A stretch of 64,000 nt of DNA. It comes from Herbidospora galbida (lineage in GTDB: Bacteria; Actinomycetota; Actinomycetes; Streptosporangiales; Streptosporangiaceae). The stretch is from contig NZ_SZQA01000020.1 of assembly GCF_005233835.1 (NCBI RefSeq), positions 62,001-126,000 on the forward strand, written 5' to 3'. The notes beneath the pieces were generated by a model. The model worked only from the letters and a program-made list of their open reading frames with translations, was not told where the DNA came from and searched no databases. This document shows, piece after piece, positions 39,133 through 47,792 of this stretch; position 1 is the first letter of the stretch, and each line of letters opens with the position of its first letter. The position numbers were made by a program, and so were the translations under genes.

Positions 39133-40335
39133 CTATCCGGGACATGGAATCTCCACACGTAACAGGGTCGGGCCACCGCGCGGACTGGACACGGTCATCA
39201 CGCCGTCGGTGACGGCGACGCGGTCGGCCAGGCCCGCCAGGCCCGAGCCCGCCGCCGGGTCGGCGCCGCCCACTCCGTCGTCGCGGACCTCCAGGATCAG
39301 GGCGCCCTCGTGAAGGCGGCCGTAGACGAAGCCGTGCCGGGCACCGCTGTGCTTGGCGATGTTCGTCATCGCCTCGGAGACGACGTAGTAGGCGGCGGCC
39401 TCGATCGGCGGAGGCAGCCGCCCGGGGAGTGCGACGTCGACGTCGACCGGGACGGGCGAGCGTCCCGCCACGTCTTCGACCGCCGCGCCGAGCCCCCGGT
39501 CGGTGAGGACCTGCGGATGGATGCCCCGGATCAGTTCGCGCAGTTCGGCCAGAACGCGTTTGGCCTCCTCGTGGGCCTCGGCGACCTGGGCCTCGGCGGG
39601 CGAGCCGGGCGGCAGGTCGAGGCGGGCGAGGCCGAGTTTCATGCTGAGGGACACCAGCCGCTGCTGGGCGCCGTCGTGGAGGTCGCGCTCGATGCGGCGG
39701 CGTTCGGCCTCGAACGCGTCGACCAGCCGGGCCCGCGATCGGATGATCTCGGCCTCGCCCGGAGCGAGGACCGCCCGCACGATCATGGCCCGCGTGCCCG
39801 CCCACGCCGCCAGCATGTAGGCCGACAGGGGCACCAGCAGCACTCCGCCCACGGCCAGGGGCAGGCCGTCGACCCAGTGCATGCTCGGCTGGAACGGCGC
39901 CGACATCAGCAGCAGCGGCAGCCAGAACGCGGACGAGACCAGCCCGAGGTCCATCCAGCACAGCACCGACAGCGCGACGACCGTGAACCCCAGATCGCGC
40001 CAGGTCGCCTGCTCCCGCACCCGGGTGGCGAGCCAGGCCCGCACACCCGGTCTCGGCGGCCGCACATGCGGATCGTCGGCGGGCATGCGGTCGACCAGTC
40101 GCAGCCGAGTCCGCTCGAACGCCGCCAGCGGCAGCGCCAGCACGATGAGGGCGAACAGGGCGGCGCAGAACGCGGCGCCGGTGCCGAAGACGTAGGCCGT
40201 ATAGATGAGCAGGCACACGGACACCGCGTAGACCGCGCTGCACAACAGATACGCGAGCGCGCGCCACGGCCACGACGAGCCCAGGAAGGCCAGTGGCCGA
40301 CGCGTCATCGCCGCCATCGCGGTTCTGGTCAGCAC
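39133..40335 (-). CDS. Sensor histidine kinase
   Basis: Of 400 residues, the first 190 hold about five to six membrane segments in a two-part arrangement (30-85 and 115-180), followed by HisKA_3 with the phospho-His in ERDLHDGAQQRLVSLS and a HATPase (EAMTNIAKHSGA, DDGVGGAD, GSGLAGLADRV). The ERDLHDGAQQR form is typical of actinobacterial MalK/DevS-like kinases paired with LuxR-type regulators. Its partner is the regulator at 38125. It is divergent from the ABC transporter at 40447. Confidence 0.92.
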   Translation of the reverse strand: MLTRTAMAAMTRRPLAFLGSSWPWRALAYLLCSAVYAVSVCLLIYTAYVFGTGAAFCAALFALIVLALPLAAFERTRLRLVDRMPADDPHVRPPRPGVRAWLATRVREQATWRDLGFTVVALSVLCWMDLGLVSSAFWLPLLLMSAPFQPSMHWVDGLPLAVGGVLLVPLSAYMLAAWAGTRAMIVRAVLAPGEAEIIRSRARLVDAFEAERRRIERDLHDGAQQRLVSLSMKLGLARLDLPPGSPAEAQVAEAHEEAKRVLAELRELIRGIHPQVLTDRGLGAAVEDVAGRSPVPVDVDVALPGRLPPPIEAAAYYVVSEAMTNIAKHSGARHGFVYGRLHEGALILEVRDDGVGGADPAAGSGLAGLADRVAVTDGVMTVSSPRGGPTLLRVEIPCPG

Positions 40336-40446
40336 GCCCCGACCGTAACCGATCTAGCCGGGCCGGCACGGTAGTGCCAGGACTACTCTCGCTCCTCGCC
40401 GCAGCACCAATGCGCCGGTAGGGGCGGGTCGGCTTCGCTTGACGCC
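40336..40446. promoter_or_regulatory. Divergent promoter region, kinase / ABC transporter
   Basis: These 111 bp hold the promoters for the leftward two-component system and the rightward transporter. I see no clear operator. Confidence 0.4.
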
Positions 40447-41154
40447 ATGAAGGTCGAATTAAGAGCGGTACGCCGCACCTACGGAACGGTGGCGGCGCTC
40501 GACGGCGTGACGGCCGGCTTCGAGGCGGGCACCCTGACGGCGATCATGGGCCCGTCGGGGTCGGGGAAGTCGACGCTGCTGCACTGCGCGGCCGGTCTCG
40601 ACCGCCCGACCGAGGGAACGGTCGTCATCGACGGCACCGACCTGGGGTCGCTCAACGAACACGGACTGACCGTGCTGCGCCGCGAGCGGATCGGGTTCGT
40701 CTTCCAGGCGTTCAACCTGGTCTCCGCGCTGACCGCCGAGCAGAACGTCGCACTGCCGCTGCGCCTCGCCGGGCGGTCCGCCGCCCCCGGCCTGGTTCTC
40801 CAGGCCCTGGCGGAGGTCGGCCTCGACGACCGGGCTCGCCATCGGCCGAACGGCCTGTCGGGCGGCGAGCAGCAGCGGGTGGCGATCGCCCGGGCTCTGA
40901 TCACCAAGCCCGCCGTGGTGTTCGCCGACGAGCCGACCGGTCAGCTCGACACCCAGACCTCACGCCAGGTCCTCGGCATGCTGCGCCGCCTGGTCGACGA
41001 CCACGGCCAAACGATGATCATGGTGACCCACGACCCGGTGACGGCGTCCTACGCCGACCGGGTGATCTTCCTAGAGGACGGACGCATCGTCGACGAGCTG
41101 ACCGGCGCCCTGACGGCCGAGACCGTCGCCGCCCGGATGGCGGGAACATGTTGA
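40447..41154 (+). CDS. MacB/LolD-type ABC transporter ATP-binding protein
   Basis: The 235 residues have Walker A GPSGSGKST (about 37-45), the Q-loop in VFQAFNL, signature LSGGEQQR, Walker B VVFADEPTGQLD and the H-loop MVTHD. Such subunits work with FtsX-like permeases in mechanotransmission or peptide and antibiotic export. Codon 5 is TTA (40459), rare in this genome and in Streptomyces a point of bldA control. It overlaps the permease gene by 7 bp. Confidence 0.94.
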   Translation: MKVELRAVRRTYGTVAALDGVTAGFEAGTLTAIMGPSGSGKSTLLHCAAGLDRPTEGTVVIDGTDLGSLNEHGLTVLRRERIGFVFQAFNLVSALTAEQNVALPLRLAGRSAAPGLVLQALAEVGLDDRARHRPNGLSGGEQQRVAIARALITKPAVVFADEPTGQLDTQTSRQVLGMLRRLVDDHGQTMIMVTHDPVTASYADRVIFLEDGRIVDELTGALTAETVAARMAGTC

Positions 41155-43805
41155 GCTTCGCGACCGTGAGAGACCGGTGGCACGCGTTCGCCGGCGGCTT
41201 CGTCGTGCTGTTCCTCGGCATGGCACTGGTGTCGATGAGCGTCCTGGCGCTGGCCTCGGCAGGGCAAAGAGTCCCCGACCGGCTGGCGGGCACGCCGGTG
41301 TTCGTGTCGGCTCCGAGGGCCGAGCGGGGAGAGGGCAGCTTCGCCCCCGACCGCCCGTGGTCACCCGAGACGGTGACGTCACTGCTCGACAAGCTGTCCG
41401 CGATCCCGGGAGTCGCCCAGGCCGTCCCCGACCGGACCTTCTACGCCCAGCCCATGATCGATGGCCGGCCGGCGCCTTCCGAACGAGGCTACGCGTGGTC
41501 GACGGCGAAGCTGGCGCCCTACCGGCTGACCGCGGGCACCGAACCCCGAGAGGGCGAAGCGGTCGTCGACCGGTCACTGGGGCTGACGCCGGGGACGCGG
41601 GTGTCCGTGCTGACGGTGCACGGTCCGGTGACCTACACCGTGTCCGGCACGGTCGACGGACCGGGCGTCTTCCTCAACGACGCCGAAGCGGCCCCTCTGT
41701 CGGCAGGGGTGCGCGCGATCGGCCTGGTCGTCAAGCCGGGAGCAGACGTGGCGGCGATCGCGAAGGCCGCAGATGCCGTCTCGGCCCAGGCCACGCAAGG
41801 GAACCACATGGAGGGCAGCGCCCCCGTCGAGACGAAAGCAGCCATCCCTTCAACCGGCAATGCGGCAGGTACCGCTTCCGCCATGGTCTCGCGGCAGGAA
41901 CCCGACGCGGCAAACATGAACCCAGCGGGTAGTGCCGCCGGCTCCACGACAGGCAAGACCGCGGTGCTCCGCGCGCCGGGTGACGCGTCGCAAAAGATTG
42001 CGGACGTTTCGAGCGCGAACCCAGCAGGCAGCGCCGCCGGCTCCACGACAAGCCACACCGCAGCGCCACCCGCCTCGGGCAACCCGGCGCAGAAAGTCGC
42101 TGACGTACTCGTCGGTGACGCGCGGAGCGTGCTGGAGTCTCGTGACGACGAGCGGACCCGCTGGATCGGCATGCAGATCCTCACCGGCATGGCCGTTCTG
42201 TCGGCGCTCGTGTCCGTACTGGTGGTCGGGTCGACGTTCGCCGTCGGGGTGGCGCAGCGGCGGCGGGAGTTCGGGCTGCTGCGGGCCGTCGGTGCGACGC
42301 CGCGTCAGGTTCGGGCCATGGTGTACGGCGAGGCGCTCGTGGTCGGCGTCACCGCGACGGCGGCGGGTGTGGCGGCCGGTGCGCTGCTCGCCCCCGTGCT
42401 GGGCGCCGTGCTGGTCGGCGTCGGGTTCGAGCCGGCGGGCTTCACGGTCGGGCTGTCGCCGCTCCCGCTGGCGGGGTCGTTCGCGGGCGGGGTGGTGCTG
42501 ACCCTGGTGGCCGTCTGGTCGGCGTCGGGGCGGGCGGCACGGGTGGGTCCGCTGGAGGCGCTGCGCGAGGCCGAGGTGGACGACCGGCCGATGCCGCGGC
42601 TGCGGTGGATCACCGGGCTGGCCTTCTGCGCGCTCGGCCTGGCCTCGGCGGCGAGTTCCGACCCCGAGGGCTCGTTCGTGATGTCGGGACTGGTCGCCGC
42701 GGTGGGGGTAATCGCCGGCCTGGCGCTGCTGTCCCCCGTCGTGGTCCCGCCGGTGGCGCGGTACGCGTCGTGGCCGTTCACCCGAGGGCGCGGGGCGGTC
42801 GGGATGCTCGTCCGGGAGAACGCCCGGACCGCCGTCCGCCGGACCGCCGCCACGGCCACGCCGGTGCTGGTCACCATCGGGTGTGCGGTGCTGATCACCG
42901 GGATGGTCCAGACGACCGCCGCCGGGTTCGCGGCCGTGCGCGCCACCACGATCCGCGCCGACGCGGTCGTCGTGCCCGACGGCACGCCCGGCCTGACCGA
43001 CGCGTCCGGCGGAGAGTCGTCCCTGTTCAGCGCGCTGTTCGAGGCGAACGGCGACCCGCTGAGCACCATCGGGGCCACACCCGAACTCCTGAAGACGGCC
43101 GGGGAGACCGTCGGCCCGCTCGACGAGCTCCGCCACGACGACCGGATCCTGCTCGCCGACTGGCTGGCCGAAGAGCGGGGGCTGCGGACGGGCGCGGTGC
43201 TGACGGTGTCCTTCGAAGACGGCACCTCGGCGAGGCTGACCGTCGCCGGCACCGTCCAGAACGCGGACGCCGACACGCTCGTGTCCCGGGAGCTGCTGAG
43301 GAGGCACGACCCGGCGGTCCTCGCCGACGAGGCCTACGTCGTCGGCGCCGCTCCGGCCGCCGGTCCGGGGGCGCGGGTCGTCGACGTCGAGACCTATGCG
43401 GCCGAGGCCGACGCCGAGGAGGACCGGCTGGTGTGGATCGCGACCCTGCTCCTGGTCGTGGTGTCCACTGCCTACGCGGGTGTGGCGATCGTGAACACGA
43501 TGGTGGTGTCGGCCGCCGGCCGGGTCCGCGACCTGGAGGTGCTGCGCCTGTCGGGGGCGACGCCCCGGCAGGTGCGCGGGACCGTCGCGGCCGAGTCGGC
43601 GCTCGCGGTGCTGCTCGGCGCCGGGTTGGGAGTGGTGGTCGCGTTGCCCGCGCTGTTCGGCATCCGCGGTGCGTTCGCCGAGGCCATGAACGCCGACGTC
43701 CCTCTGGTGATCCCCTGGCCGCTCATCGGGGGGCTGATCGCCGTCTGTCTGGTGCTGGCCGCCGGCTCGTCGGTGCTCGCGGTCACGACGAAAGTCGGGC
43801 GTTGA
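41148..43805 (+). CDS. FtsX-like (MacB-type) permease with duplicated linker
   Basis: The protein of 885 residues has one N-terminal membrane segment, an outside domain (about 40-215), a low-complexity linker (215-320), three membrane segments with the FtsX core (REFGLLRAVGATPRQVRAM), a second outside domain and the final three segments (LEVLRLSGATPRQVRGT). This is the two-FtsX-domain form common in actinomycetes. The linker contains a 33-residue duplication starting NPAGSAAGSTT. The partner is the ATPase before it; the substrate is probably a membrane-active compound. Confidence 0.92.
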   Translation: MLSFATVRDRWHAFAGGFVVLFLGMALVSMSVLALASAGQRVPDRLAGTPVFVSAPRAERGEGSFAPDRPWSPETVTSLLDKLSAIPGVAQAVPDRTFYAQPMIDGRPAPSERGYAWSTAKLAPYRLTAGTEPREGEAVVDRSLGLTPGTRVSVLTVHGPVTYTVSGTVDGPGVFLNDAEAAPLSAGVRAIGLVVKPGADVAAIAKAADAVSAQATQGNHMEGSAPVETKAAIPSTGNAAGTASAMVSRQEPDAANMNPAGSAAGSTTGKTAVLRAPGDASQKIADVSSANPAGSAAGSTTSHTAAPPASGNPAQKVADVLVGDARSVLESRDDERTRWIGMQILTGMAVLSALVSVLVVGSTFAVGVAQRRREFGLLRAVGATPRQVRAMVYGEALVVGVTATAAGVAAGALLAPVLGAVLVGVGFEPAGFTVGLSPLPLAGSFAGGVVLTLVAVWSASGRAARVGPLEALREAEVDDRPMPRLRWITGLAFCALGLASAASSDPEGSFVMSGLVAAVGVIAGLALLSPVVVPPVARYASWPFTRGRGAVGMLVRENARTAVRRTAATATPVLVTIGCAVLITGMVQTTAAGFAAVRATTIRADAVVVPDGTPGLTDASGGESSLFSALFEANGDPLSTIGATPELLKTAGETVGPLDELRHDDRILLADWLAEERGLRTGAVLTVSFEDGTSARLTVAGTVQNADADTLVSRELLRRHDPAVLADEAYVVGAAPAAGPGARVVDVETYAAEADAEEDRLVWIATLLLVVVSTAYAGVAIVNTMVVSAAGRVRDLEVLRLSGATPRQVRGTVAAESALAVLLGAGLGVVVALPALFGIRGAFAEAMNADVPLVIPWPLIGGLIAVCLVLAAGSSVLAVTTKVGR
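41919..42116 (+). repeat. 99-bp tandem duplication inside the permease gene
   Basis: Two 99-bp units start at 41919 and 42018, both with AACCCAGC at the start and GCCGCCGGCTCCACGACA a little later. They encode two 33-residue segments beginning NPAGSAAGSTT and ending IADV or VADV. The reading frame is kept. Confidence 0.8.
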
Positions 43806-43858
43806 CCGACCATCGTCGCGTAGCCGGGGCAAAGCCGGCGTGGTTACGCTCGGACGCG

Positions 43859-44998
43859 ATGGACGTCTCCCCCCGCCGCCCCCGCGACTGGATCGTCGAC
43901 TCGCTGCTGTTCGGGTTCGCGGTCGGCTTCGGGCTGCTCACCGCGTCCATGCGGGTTCCGACGCTCCATCTGCTGCCGCACCCCGCCCTGTTCTACCTCG
44001 ACCAGGTGCTGGCGGTGGCGGGCTGCGCGGCCGTCTGGTGGCGGCGGCGCCACCCGACCGGGCTGGCCGTGATCATGGTGGTCGTCTCGGCCTGGTCGGA
44101 GCTGATCGCCGGGGCGACGATCGTGGCGCTGTTCAACGTGGCCGTGCACCGTCCGCCCCGCGTCACCGGGGGCGTGTTCGGGCTCAGCGTGCTGTCGTGT
44201 GTGGTCTTCGTCGTCCTGCGGCCCGACCCGGCCGACCCCGGCGCGGCGGTGTTCCTGCTGGGTTCGTCCATCTACGGCATGGCCACCGGCTGGGGGATGG
44301 TGATCCACCATCGGCGGCAGCTGGCCGCGTCCCGCCGCGACCGGGAGGCGCAGATGGCGACCGAGGTCCGGCTCCGGGCCGAGCAGGCCCAGTTGCAGGC
44401 CCGCGAGACCATCGCCCGCGAGATGCACGACGTCCTCGGTCATCGGTTGTCGCTGCTCAGTGTGCACGCCGGGGCGTTGGAGTTCCGGCCGGACGCGCCG
44501 CCCGAAGACGTCGCCCGTGCCGCCAAGATCATTCGCGAGAGTGCCCACCTGGCGCTCCAGGATCTGCGCGACGTGATCGGGGTGCTTCGTGCCCCCGTAC
44601 GGGAGCTGCCGCAACCGACGCTAGCCGAGGTCGGCCGGCTCACCGAGGAGTCGGCGCGGGCGGGCATGCGGGTGACGCTGACGGAGAAGGTCGACGGCGA
44701 GGTGCCCGGCCTGACCGGGCGGACCGGCTACCGGATCGTCCAGGAAGGGCTGACCAACGCCCGCAAGCACGCTCCCGGCGCCGACGTCGAGGTGTCGGTC
44801 ACCGGCGCGCCGGAGGCGGGGCTGACGATCGAGGTCCGTAACACGCGGCCGTCCGGGGAACCGGCCGCCGATCGTCCCGGCGGGCAGGGGCTCGCCGGGC
44901 TGGCCGAGCGGGTGGCGCTGGCGGGCGGGACGCTCACCCACGGCGGACGGCCTGACGGCGGCTGGGCGCTGACGGCTTGGCTACCCTGGCCGGCATGA
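43859..44998 (+). CDS. Sensor histidine kinase
   Basis: Four to five membrane segments (about 12-150) come before HisKA_3 with the phospho-His in AREMHDVLGHRLSLLSVH and a HATPase domain (EGLTNARKHAPGA, GQGLAGLAERV). The length is 379 residues. The ATG at 43859 starts MDVSPRRPRDW just before the first helix. It is downstream of the permease and ends overlapping the regulator by ATGA, so ABC transporter and two-component system probably work together. Confidence 0.92.
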   Translation: MDVSPRRPRDWIVDSLLFGFAVGFGLLTASMRVPTLHLLPHPALFYLDQVLAVAGCAAVWWRRRHPTGLAVIMVVVSAWSELIAGATIVALFNVAVHRPPRVTGGVFGLSVLSCVVFVVLRPDPADPGAAVFLLGSSIYGMATGWGMVIHHRRQLAASRRDREAQMATEVRLRAEQAQLQARETIAREMHDVLGHRLSLLSVHAGALEFRPDAPPEDVARAAKIIRESAHLALQDLRDVIGVLRAPVRELPQPTLAEVGRLTEESARAGMRVTLTEKVDGEVPGLTGRTGYRIVQEGLTNARKHAPGADVEVSVTGAPEAGLTIEVRNTRPSGEPAADRPGGQGLAGLAERVALAGGTLTHGGRPDGGWALTAWLPWPA

Positions 44999-45663
44999 CC
45001 ATCGCCGTGCTGATCGTCGACGACGACCCGCTGGTCCGCGCGGGCCTGACGATGATGCTCGGCGGGTCGCCCGACATCCGCGTCGCCGGTGAGGCGGGCG
45101 ACGGCTCCCAGGTCGCCGGGCTCGTCGAGACGCTGGCGCCCGACGTGATCCTCATGGACATCCGCATGCCGAACGTCGACGGGCTGGCCGCGACCGAACG
45201 CGTCCGTGCCCGGAAGGACGCCCCCGAGGTCATCGTGCTGACCACGTTCGACGCTGACGAGCACGTCCTGCGGGCGTTGCGGGCGGGCGCGGCCGGTTTC
45301 CTGCTGAAGGACACGCCGCCGGCCGAGATCGTCGAGGCGGTCAGAGAGGTGGCGCGCGGCAATCCCGTGCTGTCGCCGGGGGTGACGCGCCGTCTGATGG
45401 ACCGGGTGGCCGAGAGCGGGCCCGACCGCCGCAGGGCGGCCGCCGTGACGAAGCTGGAATCGCTCAACGCCCGGGAGCGGGAGGTCGCCGTCGCGGTCGG
45501 CCACGGCAGGTCGAACGCCCAGATCGGGGCCGAACTCTATTTGAGCGTCCCGACGGTCAAGGCGCACGTGTCGAGCATCCTGGCCAAGCTCGGCTTCAAC
45601 AACCGGGTGCAGATCGCGCTGCTCGTCCACGACGCGGGCCTGATCAGCGAACCGCCTCGATGA
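44995..45663 (+). CDS. NarL/LuxR-family response regulator
   Basis: In this regulator of 222 residues the receiver carries DDD (9-11), the acceptor Asp in VILMDIRMP and Lys in FLLKD. The helix-turn-helix is LNAREREVAVAVGHGRSNAQIG and AELYLSVPTVKAHV. It likely controls the transporter at 40447. Its 3' end overlaps the convergent methyltransferase gene by 20 bp. Confidence 0.94.
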   Translation: MTIAVLIVDDDPLVRAGLTMMLGGSPDIRVAGEAGDGSQVAGLVETLAPDVILMDIRMPNVDGLAATERVRARKDAPEVIVLTTFDADEHVLRALRAGAAGFLLKDTPPAEIVEAVREVARGNPVLSPGVTRRLMDRVAESGPDRRRAAAVTKLESLNAREREVAVAVGHGRSNAQIGAELYLSVPTVKAHVSSILAKLGFNNRVQIALLVHDAGLISEPPR

Positions 45664-46405
45664 GGATCCGCTGCGAGTGGGCGACGAACGGCCCGTGCCG
45701 TTCGATGAAGTCGTGCAGCGTCTCCAGGCGGTCGCGGTAGGCGTCGACGGTGAAGCCGGGGACCGTCCAGACGACCTTGCGCAGGAACACCACGACGGCC
45801 GCGACGTCGAAGAACTCCATCCGCAGGGCCTCGTGCCGGACGTCGACCACGTCGAGCCCGGCCCGTTCGGCGGCGGTCACGAGGCCGACGACGTCCACGC
45901 CGGAACGGGTCGTCAGCGGATCGCGGTCGCGGCGACCGCTGGTGACCGGCCCCATCATGAACTCGGTCAGTTCCCGCACCGTCCCCGACCCGACGTGCTG
46001 GGCCAGGTAGCGTCCGCCGGGCGTGAGGACGCGGGCGATCTCGTCCCATCGGGTGGCGACGGGATGGCGGGAGACGACGAGGTCGAAGTGCCGGTCGGGA
46101 AAGGGCAGGTCGGCGTCGTCGGCCACGTGGGCGACGACCTCGCCGAGCCGCTTCCGGGCGATGGCGAGATTGGGCTCCCACGATTCGGTCGCCGCCACCA
46201 CCGGCGGCAGGACCGGCACCGACGCCAGCACCTCACCCCCGCCGGTCTGGACGTCGAGCAGCGCCGTCGCCGAGGCGGCCCGGTCGGCGAGCAACCGCGC
46301 GTATCCCCAGGAGGGCCGTTGCTCGGTGGCCCGCCCGTCGAACCAGGAGAAGTCCCACCCTTCGACGGGAACGGCCAGCCCTTCCGCCAGACGATCAGAG
46401 AACAT
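45644..46405 (-). CDS. Class I SAM-dependent methyltransferase
   Basis: The SAM-binding motif is LLDVQTGGGEVL (D-x-x-x-GxG), followed by DLPFPDRHFDLVVSRH and ARVLTPGGRYLAQH (motifs IV and VI, in pieces). The total is 253 residues. The ATG at 46405 has GGTGGA at good distance; a GTG at 46414 would add three residues. The substrate is unknown. It stands alone; upstream lies a tandem-repeat stretch. Confidence 0.85.
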   Translation of the reverse strand: MFSDRLAEGLAVPVEGWDFSWFDGRATEQRPSWGYARLLADRAASATALLDVQTGGGEVLASVPVLPPVVAATESWEPNLAIARKRLGEVVAHVADDADLPFPDRHFDLVVSRHPVATRWDEIARVLTPGGRYLAQHVGSGTVRELTEFMMGPVTSGRRDRDPLTTRSGVDVVGLVTAAERAGLDVVDVRHEALRMEFFDVAAVVVFLRKVVWTVPGFTVDAYRDRLETLHDFIERHGPFVAHSQRILIEAVR

Positions 46406-46808
46406 GCCGTCCACCCTGCACGGTCATCACGCGAGGTTCCCACCGATTTAGACGCCCACCATTCCGTCAGAAGCCAACGAAGCCGCGTGCCGAGGAAACC
46501 CCGCCACAGCCGACCCCAGATCGCCAACGCCGATCCTCAGAGGCCAACAAAACCACGCTCACCCGAAGGAAACCCACCACGACCGACCGCAGACCGCCAA
46601 CGCCGATCCCGCAAAGACCAACCAAGCCACGCTTACCCGCACACCCGAAGAAAACCCCGCCACGACCCACCCCAGACCGCCAACCCCGATCCCGCAAAGA
46701 CCGACCAAGCCACGTGGAAACCCCGCGTTCGCGCGGCGTTAACCCGGACAACCCGCTGTGCGGGGAGGCGAGTGGAACAGGGCTCGCACACCGGGCATAC
46801 TCACGCTC
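46406..46808. other. Gene-free stretch (403 bp) between divergent genes, mostly tandem repeats
   Basis: Apart from the repeat array at 46467-46729 it contains a CGCG-TT-CGCG hairpin near 46722-46735 and a possible -10 CATACT at 46796-46801. That -10 would start transcription at the GTG of the GDPD gene and give a leaderless mRNA. No protein-coding region is supported. Confidence 0.5.
46467..46729. repeat. Degenerate tandem repeats of about 74 bp
   Basis: Units begin with AAACCC-CGCCAC at 46496, 46570 and 46652, with partial copies at both ends (46467 and 46718). Each unit has CAGA-CGCCAAC-CCGATCC and ACCAAGCCACG blocks. Spacing varies (74, 82, 66) through one 8-bp insertion and one deletion. 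The composition is cytosine- and adenine-rich on this strand. Confidence 0.75.
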
Positions 46809-47594
46809 GTGCAGCGACGGTTCGCCTTCCTCGACCATCCCGGGCCGCTGGCCTTCGCCCACCGGGGCGGGGCCGCCGAGGGACGCGAGAACACGATGGC
46901 CGCCTTCGAGAAGGCCGTCGCCATGGGCTACACCTACCTGGAGACCGACGTGCACGCCACCGCCGACGGCGTGCTCGTCGCCTTCCACGACCACACCCTC
47001 GACCGGGTCACCGACCGGCGCGGGCGCATCTCCCGGCTGCCCTACCGCGAGGTCGCCAAGGCCCGCATCGGCGGGGTCGACGAGATCCCGCTGCTGGAGG
47101 ACCTGCTCGGCGCCTGGCCCGACGTACGGGTCAACATCGACGTGAAGGAGTCGCCGGCGATCGTGCCGCTGGCGCGGGCGCTGCGGCGCACCGGCGCCTC
47201 CGGGCGGGTGTGCCTGACCTCCTTCTCCGACATGCGGCTCGCGCAGGCCCGGCGGGCCTGCGGGCCCGAGGTGTGCTCGGCGATGGGCCCCCGCGCGATC
47301 GCGGCGCTGCGCACCGCCTCGGCGCGCGGCGGCTACGGGCGGCTGCTGGCGGGGCTGTCCGGGTCGGGCGTCCCGTGCGCGCAGGTGCCCCTGGGGTGGC
47401 GGGGGCTGCGCGTGGTCACCCCGGCGTTCGTCCGCACCGCCCACTCGATCGGCGTCCAGGTCCACGTGTGGACCATCGACGACCGGCCGACCATGGAACG
47501 CCTGCTCGACCTCGGGGTCGACGGGATCATGACCGACAACATCACCGGCCTGCGCGAGGTGCTCACCGAACGCGGCCAGTGGCCCACTACTTGA
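46809..47594 (+). CDS. Glycerophosphodiester phosphodiesterase family protein
   Basis: The GDPD motifs are HRGG near residue 19, the metal ligands in LETDVH, and FHDHTLDR. The metal-binding Lys/Glu later reads IDVKE. The 261 residues lack a signal peptide, so it acts in the cytoplasm on glycerophosphodiesters from lipid turnover. The GTG at 46809 fits the fold; a GTG at 46758 is possible. Its stop lies inside the first unit of the following repeat array. Confidence 0.9.
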   Translation: MQRRFAFLDHPGPLAFAHRGGAAEGRENTMAAFEKAVAMGYTYLETDVHATADGVLVAFHDHTLDRVTDRRGRISRLPYREVAKARIGGVDEIPLLEDLLGAWPDVRVNIDVKESPAIVPLARALRRTGASGRVCLTSFSDMRLAQARRACGPEVCSAMGPRAIAALRTASARGGYGRLLAGLSGSGVPCAQVPLGWRGLRVVTPAFVRTAHSIGVQVHVWTIDDRPTMERLLDLGVDGIMTDNITGLREVLTERGQWPTT

Positions 47595-47772
47595 GGCAGA
47601 TTCCCATCGCGAGCCACGGACGCCCATCGGCCGCCCGCGTCTCCCCACCACCGAGGCAGATTCCCAAGCGCGAGCCACGGACGCCCATCGGCCGCCCGCG
47701 TCTCCCCACCACCGAGGCAGATTCCCAAGCGCGAGCCACGATCGGCCTTCGGCCGACCGCGTCTCGCTTAGC
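47593..47772. repeat. Tandem repeats of 60-61 bp after the GDPD gene
   Basis: Units start with GAGGCAGATTCCCA at 47593, 47653 and 47714. The first two are almost identical over 60 bp; the third diverges after 26 bases and contains a TCGGCC-TTC-GGCCGA hairpin (about 47742-47756) that could end transcription. The first unit includes the GDPD stop codon. Confidence 0.82.
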
Positions 47773-47792
47773 CCACCCGAGAGCGAGTAGGA

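Noticed and set aside
46467-47772. CRISPR array
   Set aside because: Units are contiguous and degenerate without unique spacers of fixed length, and no cas gene is present.
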